DNA of 64,000 nucleotides, taken from the NCBI GenBank assembly GCA_016165875.1, contig JABBOT010000080.1:48070032-48134031 (forward strand). The letters are read 5' to 3'. Shown in pieces: positions 12,770 through 23,640 of the stretch. Within the stretch, counting starts at the first letter, position 1; each line of letters begins with the position of its first letter. The DNA is from Acanthopleura granulata (Eukaryota; Mollusca; Polyplacophora; Chitonida; Chitonidae). A program made the position numbers and the translations under genes. The notes beneath the pieces were generated by a model. The model was not told where the DNA came from. It worked only from the letters and a program-made list of their open reading frames with translations, and did no database searches.

Positions 12770-15700
12770 TCCGATGCTCGTACCTTTTGTATTATCCACC
12801 CGTCACTTTCGGATATATTTAATTCTGAACCTTCTTGGTTTTCACCTTCCTGTGACGTCATTAAACACACCGCAACATTTTCTGAGTGGTTTCCGAAAAT
12901 GCCGACTTTAGCGGGAGGTCCGGACATCAGTGAAACTCGACTTCTCATCTGAAATAAAACATTATGCGAATTAAGATTTTCATAATGATATACATATATA
13001 TAACGCAAGTAATCATTATATGCAGTTGTCAATATCCAGACTGTTTCTCCGCCGACACAGTATCGGTGTGTATTACTGTGAGTTTCTCCACAGACACAGT
13101 ATCAGTATATATTACTGTGAGTTTCTCCGCCGACCCAGTATCGGTGTGTATTACTGTGAGTTTCTTTTTGCTGTTGATTATCTCTTGGTTATTTCAATAA
13201 ATCTGTGATTTTCAGGTGCGTACTACATAAACTTCACGTTCTTGGTTAAATGACATGTCACTGACCTACACAATCGTACCTGTACATATATCATCCTACA
13301 AACAGTTAAATGCCCAAATAGCCTGAGAACCTATACACAATACAGGATGCGTGACGCGGTTTTATTTCTGGAACATTTCCTCCCACCATAATGCTGTTTC
13401 TCGAGTACGGTGTAAAACACCAATCAAATAAATACTAATAAATCAAATAAATAAGTCAAATAAATATTCCTGGAGCATGGCACGTGATCTGTTGGACGAA
13501 GTGAGCATAACGACCATCCAATGAAAATCAAGAGGGACAGTACAGGTACAATAGACGCATTTGAATACAACGTAACGATGACGTCATATAACGACGATAT
13601 GAAGTAAAATAGCGACAGCAGGCGAAGAAACAAAAAAAAAAGGTGTGGGTGTAAGAATTAGGAGAACATTCCTAAACACCATTTGTTCATTTCTATAGGT
13701 TGCATTGCTTATCAGGAGGGCACGATTAATCCGCAATGCCAACGTGTCAGACTATGAGGCTGACAGTGACGTCACTTCTCATACCTGATACAGCGCACGA
13801 TTGTGATCCACTTGTGAAAGGCATGTGAAGGCAGAAGCGGATATAGATGGTGCTGCTTGTTGGCACACATACGTCATCGTGTTACAGGGATTTGTCACGA
13901 CGAGAACCTGTAAAAACAACTCAGCATGAGAAAGATTCGCACGTAAGTATGGGTAAATATGATTTGTGTCGGTGAACACATACAAAAGCTGTATATTTAG
14001 TAAGTGGGTCTCAAATGATGAATTTCAATTATCCCGATTTAAAATTTTCCTAAAGGCACCAAAACGCTTTATTGCAAAAATTATATGCCTACCAGGTGAA
14101 TAAATATTTTTGTCTCAGTCTGTCTAACAGAACAGGACAGATATTGGTCTGGGTTGAATAGTTATTGCCCCTCCCTGTTATATGAAGCATTGTATCTGAT
14201 TGTATTTATCATACAGAATCCTGTTGTACAAAACTGCCAAGGTTTAGCATGGAACTTCTAGGTATAGCACAGATGCTAAAATCTGTTGGGACCACTTCTA
14301 TGTAAACCAGCGGTCTAATGGTTAGATACATGCATCAAACTCTCAATAATGCATGTGCTACGAATTAAGCCCGCTATAGACGTTAGACCAGACTTAAGTT
14401 CCATTTATATTATATTAGGATCAGATAAGATAAAATTTAAAGTCTGGTTTAACTATTAATACAAATTTGAACAAATGGCTCCAGCAAAACGTCCTGCTGA
14501 GAAACTTAATTTCCTCTCAGGCAATCCCTTTTAACTTGTTCAAGGTAAAAATATTAAGGACCAGCGATCCATTATTAGATTCACTCTCAGGCTCTCTTAA
14601 CTTATTCTTTCTTAAGAGTGCCTGCACTTAACAGCCTCTGGCAAATAAGGCCGAAACTTCTGCCAGGCTATGGTGAAATCCAGTTTTAGAAAAAGAGTTT
14701 ACTTAAATAAACAGGGCGAGCTGGTTTACCGAACAAGAATCTGTTGCACTGATTGTTTGTCTGATTCTGGTGTAACACCTCCAATATACCAAAGGGCCCT
14801 GTATACATGCAGCATTTGTAAAATCTCCTGGGTAAAATATGATAACTGCAATCTACTTGCGTTACTAGTTTTAACAGTGTGTCCAGGACATTCCATCAAA
14901 TGTTCAGTGTCTTAATAACAGCATTCTACAATTGCTGATAAATCTGGACAGGACGTTATGACAACTGGCAACATGCTTCACACGTACCACAGGTGTTTCC
15001 AATTCCGTTTAACCCCGTTTAATCCCGAGCTGAGAGAGGTATAAGTATTAAGGTTTATTACATCAAGATGATGCTTTATGAACAGTTACAACCAAAGTGC
15101 AACTGAGATACCTAGATTTGTATTCTGGAAAATATCCACGGAATATAAGTTGCCATATCCAGAACAACGACTGCATCATGAAAACTGTTCACCGTGTCTC
15201 TCTTACCAACTTTATTTACTATTTATAGGCCACATCTATATTATTTCTTACATATTCCTGATATTTTTTACGTTGTTTTGGAAATGGGTTATGCCATAAT
15301 CGACTTGGAACACCCCTTTATGGTTTATGGTGGTATGCGAATGTCGGACCGTCATGACGCTCAGATTTCAACATTAATTATTTCGGCCATATCACGAGGG
15401 TAACTGCTCCAGTGGGCGAGTCCAAATGCCGACATATTTATGTTCTGCCTAACTAAAACATTGAAACATTAGAACACAAGAACACGGCCAATGCTTGCTT
15501 TGTCCTTCGCACACACTTTGGTCCATTTTAAACATGTCTGATCTGCTAATGGAGAACGATGCCGCCGTGGAAAAAGGGAAGCCACAAAACAAATCGGAAG
15601 GAATAAAGAGTAATCTCACCTGGACCGATGGCTTGGCGTATCTTTCCAACGCTTCACCATGGCAACGGATTATTGGCACGTTCATTGGTAATAAATCTGT

Positions 15701-17022
15701 CCTTAACTTAGCCTCTCCCCGACCAACCGACGCTAACAGAATGACGACGTCAACGTCAGTGAAGGCCTCTGAGACGCTCGAAGTGGCCAACGTTCCTACA
15801 ATGTGTAGTGTGAGTGAAATTTTCTTGATATTAAACAATTGATCGCTTTCTCTTTTTATATTAATCACACACGCAGGACATCTGTGGTACAGATTAGTAT
15901 TAAACTGCAATCTTGATCATCGTGCTGCAATGAATGTTCGCTGTAAGAAGCTAAATGATCGAAGTGGGCCCTGTTTTAGCCAAGTCTTTATTGGTCTGTT
16001 TGGTCACTTCTCTATGTGGGCCTTGATATATGCGAACATTAGCCTAAGTCGTTCCTGTTCCTGCCAACATCATGTATAAAGGATCCATGGTATAAGTGGT
16101 GTCTATAAAGGGTTTAAGGTATAAGTCGCATCTACAAAGGGTACATGGTATAAATGATATCCTTTACTGAAGGGCCGCAGAAGTGAAGTCTCTGGTCTGG
16201 TAAGCAATACTTAGTAACCTAGTGACCCCAGGTCTAAACTCTATGTCATTTCCTAATGCATGTGTTCCCAGGTCTAATCCCTATGTCATATACTAATGCA
16301 TGTCACCACAGGTCTAAGGGATCCTTGTTTTAGGTGTAAGTTTGCTGTCGTAAAATATTGAACTCACGGTTACCTTCATGTAATGGAAAAATACAATCCT
16401 CAATTTCCATGACCAGTCCCTGCAGACCATTTTGATTTCTGCTCAGCAGGTGCAAAATGATTGGCTGAAATTGTGTAGAACCAATAATATGTATATGAAT
16501 ATGATATCGATCTATGTTAACTGGGTGGGGTTCAGGGTCCTCCAACATCTTGAAAGTTATGAAAGTGTCGCGAAAATTAGTGATAAAGATCAAAAAGAAG
16601 TTTCAATTAACGAAGGCAAACGCCAAAAAGTTACAATAGTCATGGGCGATGATTCTAGGGGGATGTTAGTTGTTACTTCTTAAACACTTACATGAACAGT
16701 TAGAATAAAACCCTAATTAATGTAGCAAGAGGCCGGATTTCAGCGGTAGCGGTACCCATTTGCCCACTTATCACATTGTCGTAGCTGATCTCGTTTTACT
16801 CTCTACGTAGCAGTCTTTCATATTTTACATTCTTTGAGAAAAGTCGCAGTTATAAAGACAAAACTGGCTTCGAACGCGTATTAACATGTTATAAGTTACA
16901 CTGGGTAGGTCTACCTGCTCTTGTCCAAACGCTGAGCCGGACAGTAAATGCGGTATCAGGTTGTAAGCGATCTTTCCACAGGCTCCGGTCACAAGCACTT
17001 TGATTGGGCTTCGCAGATGCAT
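10816..17022 (-). CDS. Divergent cytosolic-type malate dehydrogenase, 7 exons, 332 aa
   Basis: Coding exons, 5' to 3': 17022-16915, 16464-16374, 15795-15620, 13907-13785, 12948-12784, 11558-11445 and 11037-10816. All borders are GT-AG and phases agree (0,1,0,0,0,0), giving 332 codons plus TGA; animal cytosolic MDH is about 334 aa. An in-frame TAG lies 9 nt before the ATG. Visible signatures: the NAD(P)-binding turn T12-G-A-C-G-K-I-A-Y20, substrate Arg92 and Arg98, N131-P-C-N, the D159-H-N-R162 catalytic pair, and H187 in G-N-H-S. The reaction would be malate to oxaloacetate. Odd points: after strand beta-2 the usual 'LLD' is 'LLS-R-N', with the loop two residues shorter, so the acidic residue that selects NAD over NADP is missing. 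The second Arg of the usual P-R-R motif is Gly93. Sequence is diverged throughout, suggesting a paralogue of the housekeeping enzyme rather than the main MDH1. The first three introns (after exons 1-3) together hold tandem repeats and long non-coding stretches. Confidence 0.9.
12729..12769. repeat. (TA)n(TG)n microsatellite
   Basis: A run of about nine TA units followed by about eleven TG units, just inside an intron of the malate dehydrogenase gene, 15 bp from the donor site at 12783. Confidence 0.95.
13044..13166. repeat. 39-bp tandem repeat, 3 copies
   Basis: Three copies of a 39-bp unit starting 'gtttctccgccgacacagta' and ending 'attactgtga', with a few substitutions, in an intron of the malate dehydrogenase gene. 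Confidence 0.85.
13370..13465 (+). repeat. SINE 3' tail
   Basis: Contains 'tttcctcccaccataatgct', 'tcgagtacggtgtaaaacac' and 'caatcaaataaat' with repeated AAATA units. It is shared with 45955-46125 and 51906-52180 (+) and with 32495-32650 and 40343-40500 (-). Confidence 0.8.
16080..16160. repeat. 29-bp tandem repeat, ~3 copies
   Basis: A diverged unit with 'ggtataag...tctataaagg'; the 'tataa' core recurs at 16091, 16120 and 16149. It lies in an intron of the malate dehydrogenase gene. Confidence 0.7.
16225..16320. repeat. 40-bp tandem repeat, ~2.3 copies
   Basis: The block 'ggtctaa' recurs exactly 40 bp apart (16231, 16271, 16311), with 'ctatgtcat' and 'ctaatgcatgt' in each full unit. Confidence 0.85.
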
Positions 17023-17846
17023 TTCTTCTCCCTACCTTGTAATTAGCTACTACTACTATAATCAGCCGTCCTTTACGAAAAAAACTCCATCATACTGTAA
17101 TGTGGAATTCATGTTCACGTTAATACCTTAATACAAGACATATCAAGATATCATCCAGCATACGTATGCGACATACACAAACACATATTTACAGTCAACT
17201 TAGTGACTGAGAAACATGAAATCCATTCATCAGGTATAATATCCCTGTATAGATCAGTTTGATAGAGGTACAAGTATTTGCCTAAATTTTCAGGTCTTCC
17301 GAGAGTAGGCTACATATCGCCTGTGTGTTTACAGGCAGGTATCGGGGTCAGCTAATTTTAGAAAAAGCACTTGAAGGCTGCTGGACTTTGTCCTAATTCA
17401 CAGGGAATATCTTAGTCACATCAACGTCCTTAAATTCACCCAGTAACATATCACTTATTATCACCGTCAGTAACTAACGAAAAAGGTAACAGTAACGAAA
17501 AAAGTATTTGGTTGAAATTTTGTGCACAAGTTAGCAGGTCAAATTTTAGTGGCGATCCAGATCGGAATCCGCATTTAGCAAGTTTTTAAGCGATTATTTA
17601 TCATTTCCAGATACGAAACAAATGCAGATTTAGTATTGTCCCTTCGTCTCTACTGCGGAAATCTGTATATTAAGTACTATGGATTTTTGCTCTCTTGGAT
17701 GAAGTGCCTTCAAGTTTTATTCATTTGACTGTGAGTTAAATCGGCATTGGTCTAACCGTAAAGGTCTTCCCTGGCACTCCTTACCCTCAGGTGTACAAAA
17801 GGACACCTGTACTGTACAAGTTCTGTCAAAAAGCACTCTGCTACAG
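17023..17846. other. Upstream region of malate dehydrogenase and 5' flank of a transposon
   Basis: Non-coding as far as I can see. It should contain the minus-strand promoter of the malate dehydrogenase gene and, towards 17846, the 5' part of the Tc1-like element. I could not place a terminal inverted repeat. Confidence 0.45.
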
Positions 17847-18557
17847 ATGACACAAAATCAACGAGAGCGCGCCATCGACATGCTCCACGCTGGTATGACC
17901 GTTAGAGTTGTAGCCAAAGCCCTTAACGTTAAAGTGTCAACAATTAGTCGTTTCAGAACGTCACTAAGAATTCGGCACGACAGCTAATCGCCCGCATGCC
18001 CGCTGCCCGCGTGTAACGACCCCCGACCAAGACCGACATATTCCCCTCCTCCACTTCCCCGACCGTTTCAGGCCGGCCACTTCCAAAGCCAGTGAAACAG
18101 TGGGGCTCTACAATAACCGGATTTCCGCTCAAACGGTTCGGAATCGTCTCTGAGAAGCGAATTTGCGAGCAAGTAGACAACTCCAGGGGATAGACCTTAC
18201 CCCTGCTCGACGCCAGAGTCGGCGCGACTGCGTTAACATTCGTGTTCGTTAGCCTTTGGCACAGTGGGAGCGTGTTATGTTTTCAGAGATGAATCCCGTT
18301 TTCAGCTACACAGAAGAGATGGGACGGAGCGGGTTTGGCGGCAGTCTAATCTGTCTCCAGTTGAACGCCTGTGAGATGTCCTCGACCGGTGTGTTCTTCT
18401 GCGACTTCCAGTTCCGGGTAACATCGCGGAGTTGTGTGTGGCCCTCATACAGGAGTGGGAAAACATTCTGCAATTCACAATTGACCATCTCATCAGGTCT
18501 ATGCGTCGACGATGTGTAGCAGCGCATCAGGCAAACGGCGGACATACTCGGTACTGA
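17847..18557 (+). pseudogene. Tc1/mariner-like transposase pseudogene, core deleted
   Basis: The start encodes an N-terminal helix-turn-helix ('QRERAIDMLHAGMTVRVVA', then 'NVKVSTISRFR'). After several frameshifts and stops comes a Tc1-type stretch resembling 'QWERVMFSDESRF...VWRQSN' (18256-18345). The sequence then jumps directly to the C-terminal part, 'LSPVERL', 'PVPGNIAELCVALIQEWEN' and 'NGGHTRY' with stop 18555-18557. The 711 bp compare with about 1 kb for an intact family member. The missing part holds the middle of the DDE catalytic core, so this copy cannot be active. Confidence 0.85.
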
Positions 18558-19435
18558 AGTGTGGAATTTCCCAAACTGACACTAACCATGTCAGCATTAG
18601 CATCGGTTGTTCGTTTCCATCAGTTATGGAAATGTATTGGTAAGAGTCCATTTTATGCCCCAGTGAAAAAATGGGTACTGAAAGGAATTTAGTAACGAGG
18701 TTAATTTTACCAAAATATTGCGCGTTTCGTCGATATTTTTGTTCAAATATAAATAAAATAAATCATGCTTGCTGAAAAGAATGATTTGTAATTGAGCACT
18801 ACATATGACTGTCGACCGACTGTACTCTCTCGTCAGTTGGTACCTCAATAAAAATGTATAACAGTTTTCCCTGCACGGCTTGCGTAGACCTCCATGTGGA
18901 GATGAAATTTTGTATTTTGTGAGACAGGTTAGATGTCAAAAGAAATATTTAATAAATCTAGCAATGTTTTAAATATTGGATATGTATGTGATGGCGATGT
19001 AACCCACAATTCATAACATACTGGACATAAAAGAACAAAATGGAATTCATCTTCAATATCATTTAGAGAACAACACTGACGTATTCACCGATTTCTCTCT
19101 ACTCTATGCATAACCTGACGCCCAGTTCCGTTTTAACCTATGTGAAAACGTACGCAATCTGCATGAAGCAATGCTATCATTATCGGTGTGTATAAGAGAT
19201 AATGTTCGAAACTAAAAGTATAATCTTCGTATCTCTGCACAGTGATAACTTCGAGGTATCTAACTTTTTTATGCCACTCCTAATTGTATAACACAATCTT
19301 TCACTCTTTGTTTCAAAACTGGAAAAATAATTTAAAATTTACACTTTGTGGGAACAGCCAAACTTCACCAAAGCCATTCTTCCTCGTGACACATCTGAAT
19401 GAGAAACATCACTTTGAACATGCATTCTCAGCTGC
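18541..19435 (+). repeat. 0.9-kb repeat, copy 1
   Basis: Starts at the end of the transposase pseudogene ('gacatactcggtactgaag') and runs to 'catgcattctcagctgc'. It is nearly identical to 23641-24537, with small indels: copy 2 has an extra 'tttcctgatctgtc' and lacks about 10 bp near 18787. It may be the 3' untranslated part of the Tc1-like element or a larger repeat that carries it. Confidence 0.9.
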
Positions 19436-19609
19436 AGATATTAGACCATTGCAAACATTGATAAGTAATATATTGGTAGAGTTAAGTACTTTGAACCAGT
19501 ATTCTATCAACGCCATACCTCTTCAGTGATGTAAAAGGTCAAGACCCCATTCCCTATGTACAGCTGCATTACATGTGTTTTTATTTCCACCTGCCATAAA
19601 ATTTCATTC

Positions 19610-20670
19610 ATTCTTTCATTTACACCTAAAATCCGCTGACAAAATGTAAGATTCACCCAGTCTCCTGCCTGACCTGCGTGGAACCCTCACATTTCACATC
19701 CGTAATGCAACACGGACCGTACAAAGGTGTCGAAAGGTTGAGAGGATAATTTACGACCTATGTCATCCAAAGATTTAAGGCTTTCTGACAATTGTTGGCT
19801 AGAGTTTCCTGCACTACATAAAATTTGCAATTAGAGCAGAGGTTATCTCTATAAGTATACAAAATGTTGTAACATTTTCTAAAAACGAGCAATTATAATA
19901 CCATTTTTCTTTGGTTTTAACTGAACCGCCTGACTTACAACCCAGTGATTTCATTTTACTAACATTTACCTTGAATCCCCACACATAACAATATACTTTT
20001 AACTTATCTAACTTATTTTGCAAACGATATACTTAACAAAGAGAATAAGGTAAATTAAGGCTAACTCTTTCAGTACCACTGTACTAACAGTTTCGTCCAG
20101 TGAAAAGACTCTGTTGGTGACAACACTTCACCCTGATGTGATCGACGCAAATGTCGTTTTTACCCCAATGTGGCAAATTTAACTTTTGAATAAATAGTCT
20201 TTATCATGGCCACCATTTTCCCGCTTATCCCATTTTTTAACAATTTATACCATAGAGCAATTCTGTCTAAACAATAAAAAGGATTTTTCGAAGTCAACGG
20301 AAGTACAATAAACACGCTTATTCTCGGATAAATATGCTGAAATTAAACCATTTAAACAAAGATTGCAGCTCTTTAGTGTAATACCTCTATAATTTCCCGG
20401 GTCGTCTCTACTGCCATTTTTTATACAATTGTAAAATTATGGCTTCCGTCCACAACCCTGGGAAAGAGTTGCTATTGAAAATTTTATTATATAATGGGGT
20501 TATAATTAGAGACAAGAGTTCCACATTGCATTTAAAATGCCTATGTATATCTATGTATATGAAGTATACACACAAGGGTATCAACTTTGTGGACTTTGTA
20601 AACCCATCATGAACGTATAACAAATAATCCACGCGTGATTTGTCAGTTTTATCAAGAGATATTGTCATTT
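19610..20670 (-). pseudogene. Non-LTR retrotransposon reverse transcriptase remnant
   Basis: Read on the minus strand, broken frames give reverse-transcriptase landmarks in the expected order: 'PLYNKIFNSNSFPGLW' then 'DPGNYRGI' (about 20510-20350), 'KLKVYCYVWGFKVNVSKMK' with 'KEKWYYN' (about 20015-19880), and 'DTFVRSVLHYGCEM', stop, 'GFHAGQAGDWVN' (about 19730-19650). In-frame stops and a large missing middle, including the catalytic Y-x-D-D region, show it is dead. It is the LINE type common in molluscan genomes; the exact clade is not determined. Confidence 0.8.
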
Positions 20671-21133
20671 CATTTTAATGTTTGCACGCGCATTTGTTCT
20701 CATATATGGGACTAGTTTTGCTAACCGATTTTGAGACACAGTAAAACGTTTTACAAAATCATGTATTGTAGCTGCTGTTGCTTTTATATCGGTACAAGAG
20801 CACGCATGCGTATACAAACTTCAACTAATTATCTGGGTTAAGCAAACTGAGTATTAAGTGATCATGTTATAAAGATCTCGTTTCAAAGTGCACAAAGCAT
20901 GATATGGAAGATAAACTGTCTTGTGACTGTACGTTTTGATGCATGATGTTAAAATACACAAAACTTGTGCTGAACTATAACCTTTCATATCAGATATTAT
21001 GAAACGACAAACAGAAGGGGATGGACATTGGGGTCTACTTATAGTTGGTTGCTGTTGACGATACACTGAACACAACAGAATCGTTCACAATTGCCAAGAA
21101 CTTTTTTGTAGCGTTTTCTGGTGCAGAATTAAC
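20671..21133. other. 5' flank of the Sir2-like gene
   Basis: No coding signal. A TATAAA-like hexamer (near 20868) is about 265 bp before the ATG, too far and too common to call a promoter. Confidence 0.4.
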
Positions 21134-22192
21134 ATGTCGGTTAGCTACATACCGCCCGAAAGTTTCCAGCCTGTTCAGGACCGAGACGCCCTCCGTAAAA
21201 CAGCTTTGGCCATCGCCGACGCCCAAGGGCTGATCATCATGGCAGGTGCGGGACTGGGAGTAGATTCCGGGATCCTCACGTATCGGACAAACGAGGACTT
21301 CTGGGTAGCACATCCGGAACTAAAGGACACAGGACGTGGAATTCCGGAAATGAGTAACAGTGAGTTGTTTCGAGTGGACCCGAGTTTGGCCTGGGGTTTC
21401 ATAGCCAGTCGTTTGCGGCTATACCGCTCTGCTTCTCCTCATAAAGGATACCGTATTCTTAGGAAGTGGTCGGAAGCTATGGCATGTGGCTACTTTGTCT
21501 TTACAAGTAACGTTGACCGCCATTTCATCCGTGCTGGATTCGCACCAGACAGAGTCGTAGAGAGGCACGGAAGTTTAGAGTTCATTCAATGCCAAGACGC
21601 GAGTAAAAGTTCCGAGATCTTGTCAACCCCATTAGATTTTGATATTCGTTGGGACAGGGGCAGCCTAAGAGCGCTTCCGCCATTCCCGTCTGTGCTTGTC
21701 CGTCGTTCTACAGAGCACTGCGAACACCCGCCTTTGTTTACGAGTAAAATTCTTATGGAATATAGAAAGGAAGTCACAGAAGACAACCTTGCAGAATGCC
21801 AACATTGTGTTTCCACATCCGTACCCGCGAGACCAAACATGAGGCTCTTTAATGATGATCATTGGATCAGTGAACACGTTCTGGAAATGGAGGACAAATT
21901 CCACCGTTTTGTGAAAGATAATTTGGCAGGTCAGCTAAAAAGATTTGTCGTCATTGAAATCGGAGTTGGTGTTACCGTCGACACAGTTAGACCTACCACA
22001 GACAAATTGGTGGAGAATTATAAAGATCTATGCACGCTCGTAAGAATAAATCCAATAGAGCCGGAAGTGCCAGAAAATACCAAACATATTGCACTGCGCA
22101 TGACTGCACTAGAGGCTTTGGAAGAAATTGATAAATACATAAATGGGGCATTAAATTCCGATACGTCCCAAGAATTTATTATTAAGCCTTGA
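21134..22192 (+). CDS. Sir2-family NAD-dependent deacylase-like protein, intronless, 352 aa
   Basis: A single open frame with no intron. The NAD-binding motif is G38-A-G-L-G-V-D-S-G46. T124-S-N-V-D128 replaces the usual T-Q-N-I-D. H145-G146 is the expected catalytic histidine. A zinc-ribbon-like set of cysteines is at 153, 222 and 225, with a possible fourth at 196. Then come 'ARPNMRLFNDDHWI' (232-245), 'VVIEIGVGVTVDTVR' (272-286) and 'LVRINPIEPEVP' (302-313). This order and wording match a bacterial Sir2 clade that I recall, whose members are shorter (about 270-300 aa). The difference appears to be an insertion between residues 153 and 222. Odd: the usual 'P-D-F-R' after S-G is 'L-T-Y-R' (48-51), so activity may be altered. 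Lack of introns suggests horizontal acquisition or retroposition. The gene lies between two copies of a 0.9-kb repeat. The start was chosen as the first Met of the frame; its context is 'aacATG'. Confidence 0.82.
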   Translation: MSVSYIPPESFQPVQDRDALRKTALAIADAQGLIIMAGAGLGVDSGILTYRTNEDFWVAHPELKDTGRGIPEMSNSELFRVDPSLAWGFIASRLRLYRSASPHKGYRILRKWSEAMACGYFVFTSNVDRHFIRAGFAPDRVVERHGSLEFIQCQDASKSSEILSTPLDFDIRWDRGSLRALPPFPSVLVRRSTEHCEHPPLFTSKILMEYRKEVTEDNLAECQHCVSTSVPARPNMRLFNDDHWISEHVLEMEDKFHRFVKDNLAGQLKRFVVIEIGVGVTVDTVRPTTDKLVENYKDLCTLVRINPIEPEVPENTKHIALRMTALEALEEIDKYINGALNSDTSQEFIIKP

Positions 22193-23640
22193 ATTTATTT
22201 ATCGCTCACACATGTCAGTACTCTTAACAACAATCTACAGAAAACCTAAGTCTCCCCTTAAATTAACTTTTTGCAACAATATCTTGGACAGACAAATGAA
22301 TAACGGGGTACCTATCCCCGTGCAATGGTTTCTCGGGTCCAAGCTGAACTGATTATAGTCTTTTTGTGCTGATTGATTTAAATATTACTGACATTAAGGC
22401 CAAAGAAAAAACGGTATATTACCATATGTTCCGTTCTATGGGAAAATGTCCTGACATAGTGATACATGTGAGCCATAAAGCCACATGGAATTAAAAATAT
22501 TTTTCATTTCCCGAATATTTTGTTCAAGAACATGGAATTAAATATATTTCTATGTGATTCGTATGTTGTTCAAGAACTTCAAATTACACCAAGTTACAGA
22601 ATAAACCACCACCTCTGGCCAGATATCTAACAAATCTAAAGACTTATGACCGTAGACCCAGCAAAAGTAACTTGATTCCAACAACTTCACAAATAAAATA
22701 AATTTTCCCCAAACCCATACGTGTCCTGTGTTAGGTGCCAACTTGCAAGACTTAAACGATAAGGAAAAATATCGCGGCAAACTAAATTTGTGGCAGACAA
22801 ACGAAAATTATACACCGTTCTCTCCTTTACTGATAGGGAATTAGTTATGAGAAAACTAATACACATATGTACATATGTAATGGGGGGGTTGGGGGTTGGT
22901 CCCGACGGATAGAGACAACACAAAGTGCACTGCCGTATGAATACTTTATTGAAGATCACCATCAAACATGTCTGGTGTGGTCCAGCTATCCAGCAAGGGA
23001 AGAAAAACCCTGTAATGACAATCACAAAACTGTATGACTATGATCATTATTGTAAACACAATAACCCTACCAACGGTAGTCACTGTACATATCCAAATAC
23101 TACAATCAATTATCAGGTGCACATATGCAATCAACATTATGAGGTTGCGAGGTGAGTATGTATCACAATATAACCCGACAACTAGTTGAGAGTTAGGCCT
23201 ACACAAGGGTGTGTCTGTCTGTGCAATAAATGGTCCTAGGCTGAAGACGCACGAGACAGGTCAAGCCAAGTTCAGTGGCGCTAGAAGCACCAGCCACCAA
23301 ATCCTTCTCCGTGCGTGTATGAATTGCGATTCGCTTAATCCTCAGTTATACATAGACAAGCCTCATGTATCGCAATGTGTATCATTCGTTTCGTCCTAAA
23401 AGATATGGTTTCGCATTTTTTGTACTTTGTTCAAGACGTTTTTCGAGACATGCTGAAAATGTACCCATCTTGAGGAATATGGTTTACTTAAACACCATGT
23501 ACTTTTCCGCGAAATCTCTCATTCTAGAATTTACATGGTCGAGAAAGCTTTATAGATTAGCTATGGTGAACGCTATGCCGACGCCACCATCGGGCGCATG
23601 GTGCAATGCGGTGGTGGTTGGTGGGGGGGAACTTGTGTGG
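22193..23640. other. Intergenic stretch 3' of the Sir2-like gene
   Basis: No supportable gene. Contains a G-rich run at about 22881-22905 and the left edge of the second 0.9-kb repeat copy. Open frames of about 110 codons occur on both strands but show no recognisable similarity. Confidence 0.45.

Noticed and set aside
15495..15842. 115-codon plus-strand frame
   Set aside because: Antisense shadow of malate dehydrogenase exon 3, whose minus-strand product aligns with the family and whose splice sites agree.
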